Shown here one piece after another: positions 6,856 to 10,922 of a stretch of DNA of 10,922 bases. The translations under genes were made by a program, and so were the position numbers. The notes beneath the pieces are model-generated. The model made no database searches and was not told the DNA's origin. It saw only the letters and a list, made by a program, of their open reading frames with translations. Origin of the DNA: Myxococcota bacterium (lineage in GTDB: Bacteria > Myxococcota_A > UBA9160 > PR03); contig JALOQG010000053.1 in assembly GCA_025453505.1 (NCBI GenBank), positions 1 to 10,922 on the forward strand, in the 5' to 3' direction. Position 1 is the stretch's first letter. The number at the start of each line of letters is the position of its first letter.

Positions 6856-7572
6856 TCAGGCGCGCTCCGCTTCCTGCCGCAAGCGTTCGCCCGCGACGAT
6901 CGCCATCGCGGCCTGCACGTTGTACGCGGGGATGAAGCCGTGCATCGGGATGCGCAGCGTCGCGTCGCAGCGCGCGAGCAGGTCGGGCGCGATGCCGCGC
7001 GTCTCGCCTCCGATCACGAAGAGCAGAGGCCCGCGCAGATCGATCTCCCAGGGCGCGGCGCTGCCGGAGTCCTCGATCGCGACGACGCGGCGGCCGGCTT
7101 CGCGCGCCGCGGCGAGCGTCGCTTCGCTCGCGATCCAGCGCACCGGGAAGAAACGGTCCGCGTACATCGAAGCGCGTAGCGCGAGACGCCGGCCCGCCGG
7201 ATCGAGCGCGGCGTCGATGCAGATCGCCGCGGCGCCCGACACCTCGGCGGTGCGGATCGCGTAGCCGGCGTTGCCGGGATACGCGACGCCCGCGAGCAGC
7301 CACACGGCGCCGGGGCGCGCGAGCACGTCGGCGAGCGGCGCCTCCGGATCCGGTCCGCACAGTGCGAGGATCTCGCACGGCGCGGGCGTGCGGCTCATGC
7401 GGCGCAGGTCGTTCGCGCTCGTGTCGATCACGCGAACGCCGCGATCGCGCAGACGCACGGCGAGTCCGGTGGCGGCGGCCGTCGCGTCGCGCTGGAGCAG
7501 GACGAGCCGGATCGGCGCGTCGCGACCGATCGCGCGTTCGATCTCGTCCGCTCCGGCGAGCTGCTCCCGCAC
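6856..7572 (-). CDS. SpoU/TrmH-family RNA 2'-O-ribose methyltransferase
   Basis: 238 residues from the GTG at 7572, 11 bases after the preceding stop. Residues 1-65 fit the small substrate-binding domain before the SPOUT fold. The three SpoU motifs are present: GVAYPGNAGYAIRTAEVSG (95-113, Asn101 and Arg107), FVIGGETRGIAPDLL (185-199, Glu190) and IPMHGFIPAYNVQAAMAIV (208-226, Asn218). These form the knotted AdoMet site that methylates the 2'-OH of tRNA or rRNA. Motif III reads AYNV where family members usually have SLNV, a variation of unknown effect. The target nucleotide cannot be assigned. It is the last gene of the leuA operon. Confidence 0.88.
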   Translation of the reverse strand: MREQLAGADEIERAIGRDAPIRLVLLQRDATAAATGLAVRLRDRGVRVIDTSANDLRRMSRTPAPCEILALCGPDPEAPLADVLARPGAVWLLAGVAYPGNAGYAIRTAEVSGAAAICIDAALDPAGRRLALRASMYADRFFPVRWIASEATLAAAREAGRRVVAIEDSGSAAPWEIDLRGPLLFVIGGETRGIAPDLLARCDATLRIPMHGFIPAYNVQAAMAIVAGERLRQEAERA

Positions 7573-7583
7573 GGCGCGCGGCT

Positions 7584-7991
7584 TCAGAGCAGCCGCAGCG
7601 TGAACGGGTAGCGGTAGACCTCGCCCTGGCTCGCACGCACCGACGCGATCACCATCAGCACGAAGTGGAACACCGCGAGCGCGAAGAGCAGCGGCAGGCC
7701 GATCAGCAGGAACGCCAGCGCGCCCGCACCGATGGTGTAGATCGTCACCGAGATCTGGAAGTTCAACGCCTCGCGGCCGTTCGCTTCGATGAACGCCGAC
7801 TCGCGCCGCTTCGTCAGCCAGATCACGAGCGGCACCAGGATGTGACCGAACGCGAACGGCAGCAGATACAGCGCGAATCCGCCGAGGTGGCAGAACACCG
7901 CCCAGTTCCGTTCGGAGTCGCTCGGGAAGCCCGGCGGGAGGGCGTCGTCGTCGTGCGGATCGGCGCCCTCCGGCGGAATCGGTGTCGTCAC
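7584..7991 (-). CDS. DUF4870 small membrane protein
   Basis: 135 residues from a GTG start overlapping the leuA stop by four bases (GTGA). After a Pro/Asp-rich N-terminus (1-27) comes the family pattern: RNWAVFCHLGGFALYLLPFA, then HILVPLVIWLTKRRESAFIE, then NGREALNFQIS, then a long hydrophobic pair of spans (82-117) and GEVYRYPFTLRLL at the end. This matches DUF4870 (Tic20-like) proteins over their full length. These are widespread inner-membrane proteins of unknown function. Tight coupling to leuA implies shared expression, but no biochemical link to leucine synthesis is evident. Confidence 0.88.
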   Translation of the reverse strand: MTTPIPPEGADPHDDDALPPGFPSDSERNWAVFCHLGGFALYLLPFAFGHILVPLVIWLTKRRESAFIEANGREALNFQISVTIYTIGAGALAFLLIGLPLLFALAVFHFVLMVIASVRASQGEVYRYPFTLRLL

Positions 7992-9661
7992 GCGTCCTCC
8001 CTCTGCAGCCGGTTCGCCGCCGACGTGACCGCTTCGAGCGACGCGCGCACGATGCTCGCGTGGCGTCCCGCACCCCAGGTGGTGCGGCCCTGCGCGTCGC
8101 GCAACTCGACGTAGGCGACGGCCACCGCGTCCTCGCCGTGCCCGAGCGCATGTTCGGCGTAGTCGACGACGTGCACGTCGAGGTTCGTGGCGTGGCGCAG
8201 CGCGACGACGAACGCATCGATCGGCCCGGCCCCCTCGCCGCGGATCCGGCGCAGGCGGCCGTCCACGCGCAGCTTCGCGCGCACTTCGAGCCGGGCGCCG
8301 GCGAGCGGCGACTCCGCGTGGTCGATCAGCTCGAAGCGGCCTTCGGGCAGCAGGTACGCGCGCTCGAAGAGATCCGCCAGCGCCTTCGACGAGACCTCTT
8401 CCTCGCTGGCGTCCGTGACTTCCTGCACGACGCGGCTGAACTCGACCGCGAGTCCGCGCGGCACGCGCAGCCCGTGATCGGCCTCGAGCACGTACGCCAT
8501 GCCGCTCTTGCCCGACTGCGAGTTGATGCGGATCACCGTCTCGTAGGTGCGACCCACGTCGGCGGGATCGATCGGGAGATACGGCACCTCCCAGATCTCC
8601 TGCTCGGATTCGGCGAGCGCGGCGAAGCCCTTGCGGATCGCATCCTGGTGCGAACCGGAGAACGCCGTATACACCAGCTCGCCCGCGTACGGGTGGCGCG
8701 GGTGAACGGGCAGCCGGTTGCAGTACTCGACGATGCGCACCAGCTCGTCGATGCGCGTGACGTCGAGGCCCGGATCGATGCCCTGCGTGTGCAGGTTCAG
8801 CGCGAGCGTCACCAGGTCGACGTTGCCGGTGCGCTCGCCGTTGCCGAAGAGCGTGCCTTCGACGCGGTCCGCGCCGGCCATCTGCGCCAGCTCCGCCGCC
8901 GCCACCGCCGTGCCGCGGTCGTTGTGCGGATGCACCGAGAGCACGATCGCGTCGCGGCGCGAGACGTTGCGGCCGAACCATTCGATCTGGTCGGCGTAGA
9001 CGTTGGGCGTCGCCATCTCGACGGTCGACGGCAGGTTCAGGATCACGCGGCGCGCGGGCGTCGGCTGCCACACGTCGAGCACCGCCTCGCAGATCTCGAC
9101 CGCGAAGTCGAGCTCCGTGCCGGTGAAGCTCTCGGGCGAGTACTGCAGCCGCACGTCGGTGTCGGGAACGCTCGGCAGCAGCGCCTGGATCGCGCGCGCG
9201 CCCGCGACCGCGATCGCGACGATGCCCGCGCGATCGCTCTGGAAGACCACGCGGCGCTGGAGCGTCGAGGTCGAGTTGTAGAGGTGCACGATCGCGCGCG
9301 GCGCGCCGCGGATCGACTCGAAGGTGCGCTCGATCAGCTCCTGGCGCGCCTGCGTCAGGACCTGGATCGTGACGTCGTCGGGGATCCGCTTCTCCTCGAT
9401 CAGCAGCCGCACGAAATCGAAGTCGGGCTGCGACGCCGAAGGGAAGCCGACCTCGATCTCGCGGAAGCCCATCTCGATGAGGCGGTTCCACATGCGCAGC
9501 TTGCGCTCGACGCCCATCGGCTCGACGAGCGCCTGGTTGCCGTCGCGCAGGTCCACGCTGCACCAAATCGGAGCGTGCGAGATCACGCGCGACGGCCAGC
9601 TGCGGTCCGGCAGCGCGATCGGGGCGAACGGTCTGTATCGATGCGAAGGCATCCGCTTCAC
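7988..9661 (-). CDS. leuA: 2-isopropylmalate synthase, long (type 2) form
   Basis: 557 residues. It condenses acetyl-CoA with 2-ketoisovalerate to 2-isopropylmalate, the committed step of leucine biosynthesis, in the cytoplasm. The start is the GTG at 9661, since AGGAG lies 6 bases upstream; an ATG three codons on is poorly placed. The N-terminus (RYRPFAPIALPDRSWPSRVI) is typical of the long bacterial/fungal form. TIM-barrel motifs: SVDLRDGNQAL (35-45, Arg39, Asp40 metal ligand), HPHND (244-248, both His metal ligands) and LFGNGERTGN (271-280). SGSHQDAIRKG (335-345) lies in the linker region. Residues about 430-557 form the C-terminal regulatory (LeuA dimer) domain that gives leucine feedback inhibition. 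It heads an operon with DUF4870 and a methyltransferase, behind a Leu-codon attenuator. Confidence 0.97.
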   Translation of the reverse strand: MKRMPSHRYRPFAPIALPDRSWPSRVISHAPIWCSVDLRDGNQALVEPMGVERKLRMWNRLIEMGFREIEVGFPSASQPDFDFVRLLIEEKRIPDDVTIQVLTQARQELIERTFESIRGAPRAIVHLYNSTSTLQRRVVFQSDRAGIVAIAVAGARAIQALLPSVPDTDVRLQYSPESFTGTELDFAVEICEAVLDVWQPTPARRVILNLPSTVEMATPNVYADQIEWFGRNVSRRDAIVLSVHPHNDRGTAVAAAELAQMAGADRVEGTLFGNGERTGNVDLVTLALNLHTQGIDPGLDVTRIDELVRIVEYCNRLPVHPRHPYAGELVYTAFSGSHQDAIRKGFAALAESEQEIWEVPYLPIDPADVGRTYETVIRINSQSGKSGMAYVLEADHGLRVPRGLAVEFSRVVQEVTDASEEEVSSKALADLFERAYLLPEGRFELIDHAESPLAGARLEVRAKLRVDGRLRRIRGEGAGPIDAFVVALRHATNLDVHVVDYAEHALGHGEDAVAVAYVELRDAQGRTTWGAGRHASIVRASLEAVTSAANRLQREDA

Positions 9662-9667
9662 GGCTGA

Positions 9668-9672
9668 CTCCT
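9668..9672 (-). promoter_or_regulatory. leuA ribosome binding site
   Basis: AGGAG on the minus strand, 6 bases before the GTG at 9661. It favours that start over the ATG at 9652. Confidence 0.75.
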
Positions 9673-9725
9673 GTGTCGGGCCGGCGGGAGCGGGATTCGT
9701 CGTCTGGTGTGCCTGCGGCCAGAAG

Positions 9726-9768
9726 CGCGAAACCCTCTCTCGCTGGCTCGGCGGGAGAGGGTTTCGCG
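9726..9768 (-). terminator. Attenuator terminator hairpin (3:4) of the leuA leader
   Basis: Perfect 14-bp inverted repeat: on the minus strand cgcgaaaccctctc (9768-9755), a 15-base loop (9754-9740), then gagagggtttcgcg (9739-9726), followed by CTTCTGG. The U-rich tail is weak, as often seen at high GC. It sits 64 bases ahead of the leuA start, inside the leader rather than after a gene, which suits regulated rather than constitutive termination. Its 5' strand overlaps the antiterminator partner at 9759-9750. Confidence 0.8.
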
Positions 9769-9793
9769 TCTCAGGGCTTCGAATCCGCGCGCG

Positions 9794-9862
9794 TTACCGC
9801 TCTCCCGCCTCACGAAGGAGGCCGAGCGAGAGGAGCCAATGCGTGAAGGATGCGAACGCCAT
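9794..9862 (-). CDS. leuL: leuA leader peptide, 22 residues, Leu-rich
   Basis: ATG at 9862 to TAA at 9796-9794. Residues 9-17 read WLLSLGLLR, giving five Leu codons (CTC CTC, CTC, CTC CTT) at positions 10, 11, 13, 15 and 16. This is far denser than chance for a 22-codon frame and sits exactly on segment 1 of the attenuator. The stop codon falls just beyond segment 2, where a terminating ribosome favours the terminator. An AAGG lies 6 bases before the ATG, but the promoter placement suggests a very short or absent 5' UTR, so translation may be leaderless. The product needs no function of its own; its translation is the leucine sensor. No similarity to a named leuL sequence is claimed. Confidence 0.8.
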   Translation of the reverse strand: MAFASFTHWLLSLGLLREAGER

Positions 9863-9988
9863 GACGGGCCTTGTTTAGAACAGCCCCGGGAATCGGTCAA
9901 CCGAACGCGCGACTGGAGCGCTCCTTCACGGACTCGCCTCAAGGACTTCGCGCGGCGCTCCGAAAGCGATGCAGGGAGCGTTCGATCC
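9863..9988. other. Divergent control region between the leuA leader and the PilZ gene
   Basis: 126 bases. The minus-strand side holds the promoter-like elements at 9872-9900. A perfect 10-bp palindrome, ggagcgctcc (9915-9924), lies 14 bases upstream of that -35 and could be an operator, though palindromes this short are common at this GC. For the plus strand I see a possible ribosome site AGGGAG (9973-9978), 10 bases before the PilZ ATG, but no convincing promoter. Confidence 0.4.
9872..9900 (-). promoter_or_regulatory. Probable leuA promoter
   Basis: Minus strand TTGACC (9900-9895, 5 of 6 to the sigma-70 -35 consensus), 17-base spacer, then TAAACA (9877-9872, 3 of 6 to the -10 consensus). 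The predicted start point falls at about 9862-9866, on or just before the leader-peptide ATG. Location and spacing are ideal; the -10 match is modest. Confidence 0.6.
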
Positions 9989-10519
9989 ATGGCCGAGAGC
10001 CGCGCTGCGAAGCGACATCGATGGCGGTTGCCCTGTGAAGTCTTCTTCGACGGCGCGTCGGTGCGCGCGTTCGTGCTCGACCTCTCCACCACGGGCCTCT
10101 TCGTGCAGACCAGCGTACGGCTGCGGCCCGGCTCCGACGTCGAAGTGCGTCTCCAGATCGCCAACGTCCCCGAACCGTTGCAACTGCGCGCGCGCGTCGC
10201 GCGAACCAAGCAGGTGCCGACGCAGCTGACGACGATCGCGCACGGCGGCGTCGGCCTGCGCCTGCGCGAGGTCCCGAAGCAGTACCTCGATGCGATCCAG
10301 CTGCTCGAGAGCGGCACCGGACTGCGTGCGTCCGAGGGTCCGAAGCCGGACGCGCCCGCGGTCGGCGAGCGGCCGCGCTTCCGCGTCCGCGTGAAGCAGA
10401 GCGACGGCCCTCGCTCGCGCAGCATCGAACTCTGCGCCAGCGACGCCGCGCAGGCGCGCAGCCTCGCGCTGCGCGAAGTCGGCGAGGGCTGGGAAGCGGT
10501 CGCCGTCGAGCAGCTCTGA
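9989..10519 (+). CDS. PilZ-domain protein, probable cyclic-di-GMP binder
   Basis: 176 residues from the ATG at 9989, with AGGGAG 10 bases upstream; the same frame is open further upstream across the leuA leader, but that part has no coding character. The PilZ domain spans about residues 8-105. It carries both binding signatures: RHRWR (R9 and R13, the RxxxR arm) and DLSTTG (31-36, D/NxSxxG). The strand pattern continues through VEVRLQI, LQLRARVARTKQ and GGVGLRLREV. Both motifs are complete, so cyclic-di-GMP binding is expected. Residues about 128-176 form a small extra segment (RPRFRVRVKQSDGPRSRSIEL ... GWEAVAVEQL) that I do not recognise. There is no membrane span and no output enzyme, so it probably acts through a partner. 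Only 48 bases separate it from the next gene. Confidence 0.88.
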   Translation: MAESRAAKRHRWRLPCEVFFDGASVRAFVLDLSTTGLFVQTSVRLRPGSDVEVRLQIANVPEPLQLRARVARTKQVPTQLTTIAHGGVGLRLREVPKQYLDAIQLLESGTGLRASEGPKPDAPAVGERPRFRVRVKQSDGPRSRSIELCASDAAQARSLALREVGEGWEAVAVEQL

Positions 10520-10567
10520 GCGTCTCGCGCTTGCGAGCGCGTCGGGCGCGGTCCAAGCTGCCGCGCC

Positions 10568-10922
10568 ATGACGTCCGCCACGAACCTCTCCGACGCCGAG
10601 CTGACGAAGTTCGGCGTCCAGCTCGCCGACGAGTGGCCGCACGACTTCGATCCCGCCGTCGAGTGGTGGAACGAATCGTGGTTCTGGGACTGGTTCGACG
10701 CGGAGGGACGCGTCGCGGGTCATTGCCGCTTCGGGCTGCACCCGAACCAGCAACGCGCCTGGATCTGGTACTACCACTACGAGGACGGCGAGTGGATCGC
10801 CGTCGAAGAGCCGCGCCTCCCGATCGGCGACGTGTGCCGCGCCGACGCCGGCGGACCGAAGGCCGCGGGCGCGTGCTTCGCGTACGAGCGCTTCGGGCTC
10901 GCGTTCTCGTGGGAGCCCGAGT
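10568..10922 (+). CDS. DUF7065-like protein (lipocalin/CrtC-like superfamily), 3' end outside the window
   Basis: 118 codons are visible from the ATG at 10568; the gene runs off the right edge. It has no signal peptide or membrane span. It is rich in Trp, Tyr and Phe: VEWWNESWFWDWFDAEG (31-47), then GHCRFGLHPNQQRAWIWYYHY. The 'NESW.f.f.d..g..G..R.G..PNq..aW.W.y' pattern is what I recall for DUF7064/DUF7065 proteins, a group related to hydroxyneurosporene-synthase-like lipocalin folds found in actinobacteria and various environmental proteobacteria. Function is unknown. It may share a transcript with the PilZ gene 48 bases upstream. The family call rests on memory of the pattern, the coding call on frame, composition and context. 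Confidence 0.65.
   Translation, partial: MTSATNLSDAELTKFGVQLADEWPHDFDPAVEWWNESWFWDWFDAEGRVAGHCRFGLHPNQQRAWIWYYHYEDGEWIAVEEPRLPIGDVCRADAGGPKAAGACFAYERFGLAFSWEPE

Larger units (their letters stand above)
9726..9862 (-). promoter_or_regulatory. Leucine attenuator (leuA leader RNA)
   Basis: Four segments read in order on the minus strand. Segment 1 (9832-9818) covers leader Leu codons 11-15. Segment 2 spans 9811-9800. 1:2 pairing: CTCTC 9832-9828 with GAGAG 9804-9800, and GCCTC 9822-9818 with GAGGC 9811-9807. 2:3 pairing: GGCGGGAGAG 9809-9800 with CTCTCCCGCC 9759-9750, a perfect 10 bp that removes five bases of the terminator's 5' strand plus part of its loop. 3:4 pairing is the 14-bp terminator. 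A ribosome stalled at Leu10-Leu13 would cover segment 1 and free segment 2 to form the antiterminator; with charged tRNA-Leu it runs to the stop at 9796-9794, covers segment 2, and the terminator forms. The pairings are seen directly; the mechanism is inferred from classical amino-acid attenuators. Confidence 0.85.

Noticed and set aside
3885..6935. Very long open frame on the plus strand (about 1016 codons), plus similar long frames on both strands such as 41-1603 and 3889-6525
   Set aside because: Translations are Arg/Ala/Gly-rich with no domain pattern and lie antisense to, or out of frame with, well-supported genes. This is typical of GC-rich DNA, where stop codons are rare in the shadow frames.
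9915..9924. Perfect palindrome ggagcgctcc upstream of the leuA promoter as an operator
   Set aside because: Ten-base GC-rich palindromes occur often by chance here, and no second copy or known operator consensus was recognised. Noted only within the control-region entry.
10520..10567. ctcgc-gctt-gcgag hairpin after the PilZ gene as a terminator
   Set aside because: Only a 5-bp stem and no T-tract; the following gene starts 48 bases downstream on the same strand.

Overview
The window is very GC-rich, coding-dense DNA with many GTG starts and repeated 4-base stop/start overlaps. Lipoprotein signals, a PEP-CTERM sorting tail, a PilZ domain and an ArnT-like glycosyltransferase point to a Gram-negative, probably environmental bacterium. 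A myxobacterial or other former 'delta-proteobacterial' lineage (Myxococcota, Binatota or similar) would fit, but no marker gene here fixes the taxonomy. No tRNA, rRNA, CRISPR array, insertion sequence or phage gene was seen.

Layout. Positions 1-2543, minus strand: an envelope/secretion operon of a secreted family I lipase, a small BamE-like lipoprotein and a PHP-domain metallohydrolase lipoprotein that runs off the left edge. Both junctions are GTGA overlaps. Positions 2639-3695, minus: a lipoprotein made only of protease-propeptide domains (FTP plus PepSY), coupled by ATGA to a short PEP-CTERM gene that looks frameshifted or decayed. Positions 3784-5330, minus: a membrane-anchored SGNH-hydrolase-like protein followed by a clear intrinsic terminator. 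Positions 5398-6849, plus: an ArnT-type glycosyltransferase divergent from it. Positions 6856-9661, minus: leuA, a DUF4870 membrane protein and a SpoU/TrmH-type RNA methyltransferase in one operon. Positions 9989-10922, plus: a PilZ protein and a partial DUF7065-like protein.

The most interesting item is the leuA leader (9726-9900, minus). It has a promoter-like sequence, a 22-codon leader peptide with five Leu codons within seven residues (LLSLGLL), and a complete set of mutually exclusive RNA pairings: a 1:2 hairpin over the Leu codons, a perfect 10-bp 2:3 antiterminator, and a perfect 14-bp 3:4 terminator stem. This is the architecture of ribosome-mediated leucine attenuation. It would place leuA, and by read-through the DUF4870 and methyltransferase genes, under control of charged tRNA-Leu. 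Attenuation is a known mechanism; this instance, in what looks like a lineage outside the classical examples, is read directly from the sequence.
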